Below are positions 10,703 through 23,040 of a DNA stretch of 36,549 bases, one piece after another. The translations under genes were made by a program, and so were the position numbers. The notes under the pieces are model-generated. The model was not told the origin of the DNA, ran no database searches, and was given only the letters and a program-made list of their open reading frames with translations. The stretch lies in assembly GCF_016901035.1 (NCBI RefSeq), contig NZ_JAFEUF010000029.1, positions 11,373 through 47,921 of the forward strand. Reading direction: 5' to 3'. The first letter of the stretch is position 1; every line of letters starts with the position of its first letter. Origin of the DNA: Streptomyces durocortorensis (GTDB lineage: Bacteria > Actinomycetota > Actinomycetes > Streptomycetales > Streptomycetaceae).

Positions 10703-10706
<4 letters not shown>
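9867..10706 (-). CDS. pyrF: orotidine-5'-phosphate decarboxylase, type 2
   Basis: PyrF decarboxylates OMP to UMP, the last de novo step. The 279-residue product belongs to the longer type 2 family of actinobacteria. The catalytic motif MDAKRGDIG has Lys98, VGIDPH lies at the N-terminus, and LAPGIGAQGAT forms the C-terminal phosphate site. The start is GTG 10706, which overlaps the pyrD stop by 4 nt (GTGA), so the two are translationally coupled. pyrE, the step before, is not in the window. Confidence 0.96.
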
Positions 10707-11815
<1,109 letters not shown>

Positions 11816-11859
11816 GAAGAGATGTCCTTGGTGCTCGGTGTGCTCGACAGGGCTCACAA

Positions 11860-11891
11860 AGAGGGGGACACCGTTTCCGGTGTCCCCCTCT
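11860..11891 (-). terminator. strong hairpin between carB and pyrD
   Basis: AGAGGGGGACACCG (11860-11873) and CGGTGTCCCCCTCT (11878-11891) form a perfect 14-bp stem with a 4-nt loop, starting 8 bp past the carB stop. It is the best terminator-like structure in the pyr region. It splits pyrR-B-C-X-carA-carB from pyrD-pyrF. Part of it overlaps the possible longer pyrD leader, so it could also be an attenuator. Confidence 0.85.
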
Positions 11892-11899
11892 CCGGGCGG

Positions 11900-15200
<3,301 letters not shown>

Positions 15201-15208
<8 letters not shown>

Positions 15209-16340
15209 GCTGGCCCTCCATCAGGGATACGAAGCGGTCGAAGAGGTACGCGGCGTCGTGCGGGCCCGCGGCCGCCTCGGGGTGGTACTGGACGCTGAAC
15301 GCGGGCCGGTCCAGGAGCTGGAGCCCCTCGACGACCTGGTCGTTCAGGCAGACGTGGGAGACCTCGGCGCGGCCGAACTCCGTGTCGGAGACCTTGTCGA
15401 GCGGGGCGTCGACGGCGAAGCCGTGGTTGTGCGCGGTGACCTCGACCTTGCCGGTGGTGCGGTCCTGCACCGGCTGGTTGATCCCGCGGTGGCCGTACTT
15501 CAGCTTGTAGGTGCCGAAGCCGAGCGCGCGGCCGAGGATCTGGTTGCCGAAGCAGATGCCGAAGAGCGGGGTGGAGCGTTCCAGCACGCCGCGCATGAGG
15601 GCGACGGGGTGGTCGGCGGTGGACGGGTCGCCGGGGCCGTTGGAGAAGAAGACGCCGTCGGGCCGGACCGCGTACACCTCCTCCAGGGTGGCCGTGGCGG
15701 GCAGGACGTGCACCTCGATGCCGCGTTCGGCCATCCGGTGCGGGGTCATGCCCTTGATGCCGAGGTCGACCGCGGCGACGGTGAACTTCTTCGTGCCGAT
15801 CGCGGGGACGACGTACGCCTCCTTCGTCGCCACTTCGGCGGAGAGGTCGGCGCCGGTCATCTCGGGGGCCTGGCGGACCTTGGCGAGGAGGGTGCCCTCG
15901 TCGGGGATGGCCTCGCCGGAGAAGATCCCGACGCGCATCGCGCCGCGCTCGCGCAGGTGGCGGGTGAGGGCGCGGGTGTCGACACCGCTGATGCCGACGA
16001 CGCCCTGGGCCGCCAGCTCCTCGTCCAGCGAGCGCTGGGAGCGCCAGTTGGAGGGCTTGCGGGCGGGGTCGCGGACGACGTAGCCGGAGACCCAGATCCG
16101 GCCGGACTCGGGGTCCTCGTCGTTGACGCCGGTGTTGCCGACGTGCGGGGCCGTCATGACGACGACCTGGCGGTGGTACGAGGGGTCGGTCAGCGTTTCC
16201 TGGTAGCCGGTCATGCCGGTGGAGAACACCGCTTCGCCGAAGGTCTCCCCCACGGCCCCGTAGGCGCGGCCGCGGAAGGCGCGGCCGTCCTCCAGGACGA
16301 GTACGGCGGGGGTCTGTGCCCCCCGGGTGGAGAGGGTCAT
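15201..16340 (-). CDS. carA: carbamoyl-phosphate synthase small (glutaminase) subunit
   Basis: CarA hydrolyses glutamine and passes ammonia to CarB. The 379-residue product has the N-terminal CPSase domain ([42 protein letters not shown]) and a class I glutamine amidotransferase domain. The nucleophile is Cys263 in [10 protein letters not shown], with His353 and Glu355 in QYHPE. The GICFGNQ form, instead of GICLGHQ, is usual in actinobacteria. ATG 16340 overlaps the stop of the membrane gene upstream (ATGA). The frame reads open further upstream, but that part is a shadow of the neighbour. Confidence 0.98.
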
Positions 16341-16945
16341 CGTGCGGTGCCTTCCGTCGTGGTGCTGGTGAGTTCGGTGGCGGCCGGGGCGCCGGTGAGC
16401 CGGTTGACGGCGTCGACCCAGGCCTGGTGCTCGGCGGAGCGGTCGGAGCGGAAGCCGGAGTCGATCAGCTTCTCGCCGTGCGCCCAGGTGATGATCAGCA
16501 GGCCGCCCTCGGGGAGGACCTTGCCGGCGAGCGCCTGGTCGAGGCGGGCCTCGCGCAGGGCGTCGGCCGGGATGAAGAAGTCGGCCGCTCCGGGGCGTAC
16601 GACGTCCAGGCCGCGGGCGGTGAGCGTCAGCTCGGTACGGCTGCGGGTGCCGAGCCCGTGCGCGACGATCCGGTCGAGCCACTGCCCGGCGGTGGTGGAG
16701 GCGTGGTAGCGCCCCTGGAGCGTCAGCAGCGTCTCGTCGTCGTCGAAGTCCTCGGGGGTGACCGGGAGCTCCGGCAGATCCGACTGGAGGCTGGCGCGCC
16801 ACTTCCAGCCCTGGCGCATCAGCCAGTAGACGAGGGCGATGAAGACGAAGAGGCCGACCACCCAGGCGATGCGGGCGGCCCAGTCCGTCACTTCCGCCGA
16901 CTTCTGCTCGGCGGCCAGGTGGTACAGGGGGGTCAGAGTTGTCAC
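16337..16945 (-). CDS. membrane-anchored PH-like protein of the pyr operon
   Basis: This 202-residue protein of unknown function has one predicted membrane helix at about 24-44 ([22 protein letters not shown]) followed by a basic stretch. Its soluble domain contains [29 protein letters not shown] and [27 protein letters not shown], which look like a PH-like beta-barrel (inferred). A hydrophilic C-terminal tail ends it. GTG 16945 overlaps the pyrC stop by 4 nt, and its own stop overlaps carA by 4 nt. A gene in exactly this place, between pyrC and carA, also occurs in mycobacteria (Rv1382 in M. tuberculosis). That position suggests a role tied to UMP or carbamoyl phosphate production, perhaps tethering the enzymes to the membrane. 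Confidence 0.9.
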   Translation of the reverse strand: MTTLTPLYHLAAEQKSAEVTDWAARIAWVVGLFVFIALVYWLMRQGWKWRASLQSDLPELPVTPEDFDDDETLLTLQGRYHASTTAGQWLDRIVAHGLGTRSRTELTLTARGLDVVRPGAADFFIPADALREARLDQALAGKVLPEGGLLIITWAHGEKLIDSGFRSDRSAEHQAWVDAVNRLTGAPAATELTSTTTEGTAR

Positions 16946-18228
16946 GCGAGCTTCCCGTCGACGACCGTGGCACGGCCCCGCAGGAAGGTGTGGGTGACAC
17001 GGCCCGGCAGCTCACGGCCCTCGTAGGGGGTGTTGCGGCTGCGGGACGCGAAGCCCGCGGGGTCCACTGCTCCACGGTATGCCGGATCGACCAGAGTGAG
17101 GTTGGCGGGCTCACCCGCCGAGACGGGACGGCCGTGTCCTTCGAGCCGGCCGATGGCCGCGGGGCGGAAGGACATGCGGTCGGCGACGCCCGCCCAGTCG
17201 ATCAGACCGGTGTCCACCATCGTCTGCTGGACGACCGAGAGCGCGGTCTCCAGGCCCACCATGCCCATGGCGGCCGCGGCCCACTCGCAGTCCTTGTCCT
17301 CGTGCGGGTGCGGGGCGTGGTCGGTGGCGACGCAGTCGATCGTGCCGTCGGCCAGCGCCTCGCGCAGGGCCAGGACGTCGGCCTCGGTGCGCAGCGGCGG
17401 GTTCACCTTGTAGACCGGGTTGTAGGTGCGGACCAGCTCGTCGGTGAGGAGGAGGTGGTGCGGGGTGACCTCGGCGGTGACGTTCCAGCCCTTGGACTTG
17501 GCCCAGCGGACGATCTCCACGGAGCCGGCGGTGGAGAGGTGGCAGATGTGGACCCGGGAGCCGACGTGGGCGGCGAGGAGGACGTCGCGGGCGATGATCG
17601 ACTCCTCGGCGACGGCGGGCCAGCCGCCGAGTCCCAGCTCGGCCGAGACGATGCCCTCGTTCATCTGGGCGCCCTCGGTGAGGCGGGGCTCCTGGGCGTG
17701 CTGGGCGACGACGCCGTCGAAGGCCTTCACGTACTCCAGGGCCCGGCGCATGATCACGGCGTCGTCGACGCACTTGCCGTCGTCGGAGAAGACCTTCACC
17801 CCGGCTGCCGAGTCGTGCATGGCGCCGAGCTCGGCGAGCTTCTTGCCCTCCAGGCCGACGGTGACGGCGCCGACGGGCTGCACGTCGCAGTAGCCGGACT
17901 CCTTGCCGAGCCGCCAGACCTGCTCGACGACGCCGGCGGTGTCGGCGACGGGGAAGGTGTTGGCCATGGCGTGCACGGCGGTGAAGCCGCCGACGGCCGC
18001 GGCCTTGGTGCCGGTGAGGACGGTCTCGGAGTCCTCGCGGCCGGGCTCGCGCAGATGGGTGTGCAGGTCGACCAGGCCGGGCAGCAGGATCTGCCCCTCG
18101 GCCTCGATCACGGTGGCGCCCTCGGCTTCGATGCCGGTGCCCACCTCGGCGACGGTCTCGCCGTCGATCAGGACGTCCCTGGGCTCGCCGCCGAGGATCC
18201 GCGCACCGCGAATAAGGATCTTGCTCAT
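16942..18228 (-). CDS. pyrC: dihydroorotase
   Basis: PyrC cyclises carbamoyl aspartate to dihydroorotate at a zinc site. The 428-residue product is a class I dihydroorotase. The metal motif [10 protein letters not shown] has His56 and His58. Other amidohydrolase ligands occur in [17 protein letters not shown] and [12 protein letters not shown], and [11 protein letters not shown] carries the catalytic Asp. ATG 18228 starts 2 nt after the pyrB stop, and its stop overlaps the next gene (GTGA), as expected for a tightly coupled operon. Confidence 0.97.
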   Translation of the reverse strand: MSKILIRGARILGGEPRDVLIDGETVAEVGTGIEAEGATVIEAEGQILLPGLVDLHTHLREPGREDSETVLTGTKAAAVGGFTAVHAMANTFPVADTAGVVEQVWRLGKESGYCDVQPVGAVTVGLEGKKLAELGAMHDSAAGVKVFSDDGKCVDDAVIMRRALEYVKAFDGVVAQHAQEPRLTEGAQMNEGIVSAELGLGGWPAVAEESIIARDVLLAAHVGSRVHICHLSTAGSVEIVRWAKSKGWNVTAEVTPHHLLLTDELVRTYNPVYKVNPPLRTEADVLALREALADGTIDCVATDHAPHPHEDKDCEWAAAAMGMVGLETALSVVQQTMVDTGLIDWAGVADRMSFRPAAIGRLEGHGRPVSAGEPANLTLVDPAYRGAVDPAGFASRSRNTPYEGRELPGRVTHTFLRGRATVVDGKLA

Positions 18229-18230
18229 GG

Positions 18231-19217
18231 TTACTTGTTCTCCTCGGTACGGGCGGGGGCGGCGGACAGCGCGGTGTCGGAGCCGCCGAGCAGCAGGTAG
18301 AGCACGGCCATGCGGATGGAGACCCCGTTGGCGACCTGCTCGACGACCGTGCAGCGGTCGGAGTCGGCGACCTCGGCGGTGATCTCCATGCCGCGGACCA
18401 TCGGGCCGGGGTGCATGACGATGGCGTGTTCGGGCATCTTCGCCATGCGCTCGCCGTCCAGGCCGTAGCGGCGGGAGTATTCGCGCTCGGTCGGGAAGTA
18501 GGCGGCGTTCATCCGTTCGCGCTGCACACGCAGCATCATCACCGCGTCGGACTTCGCCAGCACGTCGTCGAGGCTGTAGCTGACGTCGCAGGGCCACTGC
18601 TCGACGCCCACGGGGACGAGGGTGGGCGGGGCCACCAGGGTGACGTGCGCGCCGAGCGTGGTGAGCAGGTGGACGTTGGAGCGGGCGACGCGGCTGTGCA
18701 GGATGTCGCCGACGATCGTGATGCGGCGGCCGTCCAGGTCGCGGCCGAGCCCGGCGTCGGGGCCGACGAGCCGGCGGCGCATCGTGAAGGCGTCCAGCAG
18801 GGCCTGGGTGGGGTGCTCGTGGGTGCCGTCCCCGGCGTTGACCACCGCCCCGTCGATCCAGCCGGAGGTGGCGAGCCGGTAGGGGGCGCCGGAGGCGCCG
18901 TGCCGGATGACGACGGCGTCGGCGCCCATCGCCTCCAGGGTGAGCGCGGTGTCCTTCAGGGACTCGCCCTTGGAGACGGAGGAGCCCTTGGCGGAGAAGT
19001 TGATGACGTCGGCGGACAGCCGCTTGGCGGCCGCCTCGAAGGAGATGCGGGTACGGGTCGAGTCCTCGAAGAAGAGGTTGACGACGGTACGGCCGCGCAG
19101 GGTGGGGAGCTTCTTGATCGGCCGGTCCGCGACCCGGGCCATCTCCTCGGCGGTGTCGAGGATCAGGACGGCGTCGTCGCGGGTGAGGTCGGCGGCCGAG
19201 ATGAGGTGACGCTTCAT
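18231..19217 (-). CDS. pyrB: aspartate carbamoyltransferase catalytic chain
   Basis: PyrB condenses carbamoyl phosphate with aspartate. The 328-residue product has the carbamoyl-phosphate motif STRTR at 53-57 and [18 protein letters not shown]. The aspartate-site segment is [11 protein letters not shown] with MHPGPMVRG near the C-terminus. A short acidic tail ends it. No regulatory chain gene (pyrI) is present, as is usual in actinobacteria. It follows pyrR after 94 bp that hold a hairpin, and pyrC begins 2 nt after its stop. Confidence 0.97.
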   Translation of the reverse strand: MKRHLISAADLTRDDAVLILDTAEEMARVADRPIKKLPTLRGRTVVNLFFEDSTRTRISFEAAAKRLSADVINFSAKGSSVSKGESLKDTALTLEAMGADAVVIRHGASGAPYRLATSGWIDGAVVNAGDGTHEHPTQALLDAFTMRRRLVGPDAGLGRDLDGRRITIVGDILHSRVARSNVHLLTTLGAHVTLVAPPTLVPVGVEQWPCDVSYSLDDVLAKSDAVMMLRVQRERMNAAYFPTEREYSRRYGLDGERMAKMPEHAIVMHPGPMVRGMEITAEVADSDRCTVVEQVANGVSIRMAVLYLLLGGSDTALSAAPARTEENK

Positions 19218-19274
19218 CTGGGGTTCTCCGGGTGGCTGGAGGGGGTTTCAGGCATGCGGGCGCGCAGAGGGGCG

Positions 19275-19300
19275 CCGTACGTCCCCACAGGGGCGTACGG
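19275..19300 (-). terminator. bulged hairpin between pyrR and pyrB
   Basis: CCGTACG (19275-19281) and CGTACGG (19294-19300) pair perfectly; after one bulged T, CCCC pairs with GGGG around a 3-nt loop. It starts 11 bp after the pyrR stop. As an 11-bp stem it could attenuate or process the pyrR message ahead of pyrB. No second PyrR loop was found here. Confidence 0.55.
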
Positions 19301-19311
19301 GAGGGTTCGGG

Positions 19312-19896
19312 CTACTGCGCGTCCGCGGGGGCGGCCTGCTTGACGCCGAGCAGCACGGCGTCGCGGCCGTCCTCCTCGGCGAGCTGGACCTTGACCGTCT
19401 CCCGCAGCGACGTGGGGAGGTTCTTGCCGACGTAGTCCGCGCGGATCGGGAGTTCCCGGTGGCCGCGGTCGACGAGGACCGCGAGCTGCACCGCGCGGGG
19501 GCGGCCGATGTCGCCGAGCGCGTCGAGGGCGGCGCGGATCGTGCGGCCGGAGAAGAGCACGTCGTCGACCAGGACGACCAGGCTGCCCTCGATCCCCTCG
19601 CCGGGGATGTCGGTACGGGCCAGGGCCCGCGCCGGGCGCAGCCGCAGATCGTCGCGGTACATGGTGATGTCGAGCGATCCGACCGGCGTCTTCCGGCCGG
19701 TGATCTCTTCGAGTTTGTCGGCGAGCCGACGGGCGAGGAACACGCCCCGGGTCGGGATGCCGAGCAGCACCACGTCGTCGGCGCCCTTGGCGCGTTCGAC
19801 GATCTCGTGGGCGATACGGGTCAGCACACGGGCGATGTCGGGGGCCTCGAGAACGGGGCGCGCCGCGTTGCCGGTGTCGTCGTGCTGTGCGTCCAT
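19312..19896 (-). CDS. pyrR: PyrR, pyrimidine operon regulator / uracil phosphoribosyltransferase
   Basis: PyrR binds an mRNA loop of the pyr leader when UMP or UTP is high and lowers pyr expression; it can also convert uracil and PRPP to UMP. The 194-residue product has the PRTase fold with the PRPP motif [13 protein letters not shown] at 107-119, the [14 protein letters not shown] loop near 46 and the dimer/RNA-binding segment [13 protein letters not shown] near 72-83. ATG 19896 is preceded by a strong AAGGAGGT (19906-19913). The PyrR-loop motif is directly beyond that. A TGGTAGCGT extended -10 on the minus strand (acgcta at 19963-19968) could be the operon promoter, with no clear -35. It is the first gene of the pyr operon and divergent from bldD. 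Confidence 0.96.
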   Translation of the reverse strand: MDAQHDDTGNAARPVLEAPDIARVLTRIAHEIVERAKGADDVVLLGIPTRGVFLARRLADKLEEITGRKTPVGSLDITMYRDDLRLRPARALARTDIPGEGIEGSLVVLVDDVLFSGRTIRAALDALGDIGRPRAVQLAVLVDRGHRELPIRADYVGKNLPTSLRETVKVQLAEEDGRDAVLLGVKQAAPADAQ

Positions 19897-19914
19897 AAGA
19901 AACGGACCTCCTTC

Positions 19915-19932
19915 TCCGCCTCACGGGACGGA
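19915..19932 (-). promoter_or_regulatory. PyrR-binding loop next to the pyrR ribosome binding site
   Basis: In the pyr leader RNA (minus strand) this reads UCCGUCCCGUGAGGCGGA. The core CGUCCCGUGAGGCG matches the known PyrR-binding-loop consensus (ARUCCNGNGAGGYU) at every position except the outermost pair, which is C-G rather than A-U and so keeps the pairing. The stem extends two more pairs (UC with GA). The AAGGAGGU of pyrR starts one or two bases past the stem. PyrR binding would cover the ribosome site, as proposed for mycobacteria. Confidence 0.75.
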
Positions 19933-20028
19933 TCGTTAAAGGACGTCGAAATTGCGTCATCCACGCTACCAGGGCTTGCGCCCGGCCCTGGCCCCACCCC
20001 CGGGAGGTGCCGGTCCGGACCATTCGGC

Positions 20029-20071
20029 TTGACGCATCCAAGTAACGCTGCGTAACCTCACAGTGAGTTAC
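20029..20071 (+). promoter_or_regulatory. bldD promoter with overlapping BldD-type operator
   Basis: TTGACG (20029-20034) and TAACCT (20053-20058) are separated by 18 bp and form a good promoter. A near-palindrome (GTAACCTCAC/AGTGAGTTAC, 20052-20071) covers the -10 box and the likely start point. It contains the CTCAC/GTGAG half-sites known for BldD boxes (AGTGA and TCAC). BldD is known to repress its own promoter, so autorepression is the likely use. A further GTAAC occurs at 20042. Confidence 0.7.
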
Positions 20072-20118
20072 CAGCCACGCGGCGGAGCCGCACACTGTTC
20101 CAGCGTCCGGGGAGCCAT

Positions 20119-20619
20119 ATGTCCAGCGAATACGCAAAACAGCTCGGGGCCAAACTCCGTGCCATCCGCACCCAGCAGGGCCTTTCCCTCCACGGCGTGG
20201 AGGAGAAGTCCCAGGGCCGCTGGAAGGCCGTCGTGGTCGGTTCGTACGAGCGCGGCGACCGTGCGGTGACCGTGCAGCGCCTCGCCGAGCTGGCGGATTT
20301 CTACGGGGTTCCGGTGCAGGAGCTGCTGCCCGGCACGACGCCGGGCGGAGCCGCCGAGCCGCCGCCGAAGCTCGTCCTGGACCTGGAGCGCCTCGCCCAC
20401 GTCCCGCCGGAGAAGGCCGGTCCGCTGCAGCGCTACGCGGCGACGATCCAGAGCCAGCGCGGTGACTACAACGGCAAGGTGCTCTCGATCCGCCAGGACG
20501 ACCTCCGCACGCTGGCCGTGATCTACGACCAGTCGCCTTCCGTACTGACGGAGCAGCTCATCAGCTGGGGCGTGCTGGACGCGGACGCGCGCCGTGCGGT
20601 CTCCCACGACGAGGCCTGA
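20119..20619 (+). CDS. bldD: BldD, c-di-GMP-dependent developmental master repressor
   Basis: BldD represses many sporulation genes during vegetative growth and is assembled into DNA-bound dimers by tetrameric c-di-GMP. The 166-residue product has an N-terminal XRE/HTH_3 domain (about 5-70, KLRAIRTQQGLSLHGVEE) and a C-terminal domain with the two c-di-GMP motifs. They are Arg114-Gly-Asp116 and Arg125-Gln-Asp-Asp128, eight residues apart as in the described protein. ATG 20119 follows GGGGAG (20109-20114) by 4 nt. The gene stands alone, divergent from pyrR with a 222-bp shared upstream region and convergent with nusB. Confidence 0.98.
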   Translation: MSSEYAKQLGAKLRAIRTQQGLSLHGVEEKSQGRWKAVVVGSYERGDRAVTVQRLAELADFYGVPVQELLPGTTPGGAAEPPPKLVLDLERLAHVPPEKAGPLQRYAATIQSQRGDYNGKVLSIRQDDLRTLAVIYDQSPSVLTEQLISWGVLDADARRAVSHDEA

Positions 20620-20625
20620 GCGAGC

Positions 20626-20638
20626 GGGGTCCGACCCC
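20626..20638 (+). terminator. short hairpin after bldD
   Basis: GGGGT (20626-20630) and ACCCC (20634-20638) form a 5-bp stem with a 3-nt loop, 7 bp past the bldD stop. It is weak, and the real terminator may be hidden by the GC-only block that follows. Confidence 0.4.
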
Positions 20639-20651
20639 ACAGCAGAAACGT

Positions 20652-20768
<117 letters not shown>

Positions 20769-20803
20769 CCCTTCGTGGTGTCCGACCGGACCGTCGCCGG
20801 GGG

Positions 20804-21235
20804 CTACTGCTCTCGGCGGAGGTTCGGCTTCAGGTCCTTGAAACGGGCCAGCAGGCCGTTCACGAAGGACGGGGAGTCATCGGTGGAGAACTCCTTGGCG
20901 AGCTGGACGGCCTCGTCGATCACCACGGCGTCCGGGGTCTCGTCCATCCAGATCAGCTCGTACGCACCGAGCCGCAGGATGCTCCGGTCGACGACCGGCA
21001 TGCGGTCGATCTCCCAGTCCACGGCGTAGGTGACGATGAGGTCGTCGATCCGGTCCGCGTACTGCGCGTACCCCTCGACCAGCTCCATCGTGAACTCACC
21101 GACCGGCGGCTGACGGTCGTCGGTCCGCGAGAGCCGAACCCAGTCCGCGAGCACGCTCTGCACGGACTCACCGCGCTGGTCGGCCTCGAAGAGGATCTGG
21201 AAGGCGCGCTTGCGGGCCTTGTTCCGGGCAGCCAC
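20804..21235 (-). CDS. nusB: transcription antitermination factor NusB
   Basis: NusB works with NusE (S10) at boxA RNA to make rRNA transcription processive. The 143-residue product is a single helical domain: an N-terminal ARNKARKRAFQILFEADQRG, the core VDRSILRLGAYELIWMDETPDAVVIDEAVQLAKEFSTDDSPSFVNGLL and a basic C-terminus. GTG 21235 begins 2 nt after the efp stop, so the two are one transcript. Its 3' side meets bldD. Confidence 0.96.
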   Translation of the reverse strand: MAARNKARKRAFQILFEADQRGESVQSVLADWVRLSRTDDRQPPVGEFTMELVEGYAQYADRIDDLIVTYAVDWEIDRMPVVDRSILRLGAYELIWMDETPDAVVIDEAVQLAKEFSTDDSPSFVNGLLARFKDLKPNLRREQ

Positions 21236-21237
21236 GG

Positions 21238-21804
21238 TTAGCTGTTCACCCGGCCGAGGTAGGTGCCCGTGCGGGTGTCGACCTTGATCTTCTCGCCGGT
21301 GGTGATGAAGAGCGGCACGCCGATCTCGTAACCGGTCTCCAGGGTGGCGGGCTTGGTGCCGCCGGTGGAGCGGTCGCCCTGGACGCCCGGGTCGGTGTGC
21401 TGGATCGTCAGCTCGACCGCGGCGGGCAGCTCGACGTAGAGCACCTCGCCCTCGTGCTGGGCGACGGAGGCGGTGAAGCCCTCGATGAGGAAGTTGGCGG
21501 CGTCGCCGACGGCCTTACGGTCGACCATGAGCTGGTCGTAGGTGTCCATGTCCATGAAGACGAAGTACTCGCCGTCCATGTACGAGAACTGCATGTCGCG
21601 GCGGTCGATGGTGGCCGTCTCGACCTTCACGCCGGCGTTGAACGTCTTGTCGACGACCTTGCCGGAGAGCACGTTCTTGAGCTTGGTGCGCACGAAGGCG
21701 GGGCCCTTGCCGGGCTTGACGTGCTGGAACTCGACGACGGACCAGAGCTGGCCTCCGTCGAGCTTGAGCACCAGGCCGTTCTTGAGGTCGTTCGTGGAAG
21801 CCAC
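21238..21804 (-). CDS. efp: elongation factor P
   Basis: EF-P enters the ribosomal E/P site and relieves stalling at polyproline. The 188-residue product has the KOW-like N-domain and two OB domains, ending in the S1-like [18 protein letters not shown]. The loop that reaches the peptidyl centre reads KPGKGPAF with Lys33 at its tip. This is the actinobacterial form, described as working without the lysine modification used in E. coli. No epmA, epmB or earP modification gene is nearby. GTG 21804 has AGGAG upstream. It is followed by nusB and preceded by the M24-like gene. Confidence 0.97.
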   Translation of the reverse strand: MASTNDLKNGLVLKLDGGQLWSVVEFQHVKPGKGPAFVRTKLKNVLSGKVVDKTFNAGVKVETATIDRRDMQFSYMDGEYFVFMDMDTYDQLMVDRKAVGDAANFLIEGFTASVAQHEGEVLYVELPAAVELTIQHTDPGVQGDRSTGGTKPATLETGYEIGVPLFITTGEKIKVDTRTGTYLGRVNS

Positions 21805-21854
21805 GGTTGCGGAATCTCCTGGACTGAAGCTGGTGGAACGACCGAGGATGCGCG

Positions 21855-22961
21855 CTAGAGCGCGAGCAGCTCCTTGGTCGTCATGGTGAGTAGCTCGGGT
21901 CCGCCGTCCGCCTCGGGGCGCACGACGAGCGTGTCATCGATCCGGACACCGCCCCGGCCCGGGAGGTGGACCCCCGGTCCGACGGTGACCGGCACACAAG
22001 CGTCCAGTTTACCCATGGCTGTCGGTGCCAGTTGCGGGTCCTCCTCGATTTCGAGCCCCACACCGTGCCCGGTCCTCGGCTGGAGGCCCTCGCCGTGCCC
22101 CGCGGACTCCAGCGGATGCCGGGCCGCCCGGTCCACGTCCCGGTAGGCGGCCCCCGGCGCCAGGGCTTCCCTGCCTGCCCGCTGAGCGGCGAAAACAAGG
22201 TCGTAGAGCTCGATCTGCCACTCTGCGGGGGCGGTGCCGATGACGAACGTACGGCCGATCTCGCAGCGGTAGCCGTGGTAGCTCGCGCCGAGGCGGACGG
22301 AGAGGAAATCTCCCTCCTCCACCCTGCGGTCCGAGGGCCGGTGGCGCCCCTGGCCGGAGTTGGGTCCGGTGGCCACGGAAGTGACGAAGGCGGGGCCGTC
22401 CGCGCCGTGGTCGACGAGACGGCGCTCCAGTTCGAGGGCGAGGTGCCGCTCGGTGCGGCCGACGAGGATCGATTCGAGGAGTTCCCCGAGGGCCTGGTCG
22501 GTGATCTCGGCGGCGATCCGGAGGCAGCCGATCTCCTCCTCGTCCTTGACGATCCGCTGCTGCTCCACGGTGAAGCCGAGGTCGGCCAGTTTCAGACGCG
22601 GGGCGGCCTTCCCCATGGCACGGTGCCGGGCCACGGTCAGGTCGTGCTCCTCGACGGCGAGCGAATCCGCGCCCGACGCGGCGGCGAGACCGGCGGCAGC
22701 GATCACGGGGTCCGTGTCCGGGGCGGGCAGGAGGTCGATCCGGAGCGCCTCGTCGGGCCGCCCGTGGGCGGGTTCGCCGGTGGGGGCGCGGGGGCAGAGC
22801 AGAACGTCCTCGCCGGGGCCGAGCAGCAGCACGGCGCCGGGCGGCGCTCCGCCCGCGAGATAGCGGACGTTGGCGGGGCGGGAGACCAGGGCGGCCGCGG
22901 ACCCCGCGGCGGAGCACCGGTCGCGGAGCAGCCCGCGTCGGACGGCGTGCACCTCTGACAT
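21855..22961 (-). CDS. M24-family (Xaa-Pro aminopeptidase-like) protein with degenerate metal site
   Basis: The 368-residue product has the two-domain creatinase/prolidase layout: an N-terminal domain (1-130) and the pita-bread C-domain from [21 protein letters not shown] (138). An intact M24 protease needs five metal ligands, Asp, Asp, His, Glu, Glu. Here Arg223 (SVRLG) stands for the first Asp, Glu234 (RCEIGRT) for the second, and Gly328 (TVGPG) for the first Glu. Asp342 (RIDD) stands for the last Glu. Only His299 (GHGVGLE) and the His of GPNSGQGRH remain. It may therefore be a pseudoenzyme or use another chemistry. ATG 22961 is the start. The efp gene is 50 bp downstream, the usual pepP/Q-efp-nusB order; the protein may act near proline-rich translation products. 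Confidence 0.85.
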   Translation of the reverse strand: MSEVHAVRRGLLRDRCSAAGSAAALVSRPANVRYLAGGAPPGAVLLLGPGEDVLLCPRAPTGEPAHGRPDEALRIDLLPAPDTDPVIAAAGLAAASGADSLAVEEHDLTVARHRAMGKAAPRLKLADLGFTVEQQRIVKDEEEIGCLRIAAEITDQALGELLESILVGRTERHLALELERRLVDHGADGPAFVTSVATGPNSGQGRHRPSDRRVEEGDFLSVRLGASYHGYRCEIGRTFVIGTAPAEWQIELYDLVFAAQRAGREALAPGAAYRDVDRAARHPLESAGHGEGLQPRTGHGVGLEIEEDPQLAPTAMGKLDACVPVTVGPGVHLPGRGGVRIDDTLVVRPEADGGPELLTMTTKELLAL

Positions 22962-23040
22962 GGTTCGAGCGTACGAGCGGGGGCGGCGGCCCGCCCGGCC
23001 AGCGCATCCGACCGGGGGGCGGGGCTCCCGAACGCTGCTG

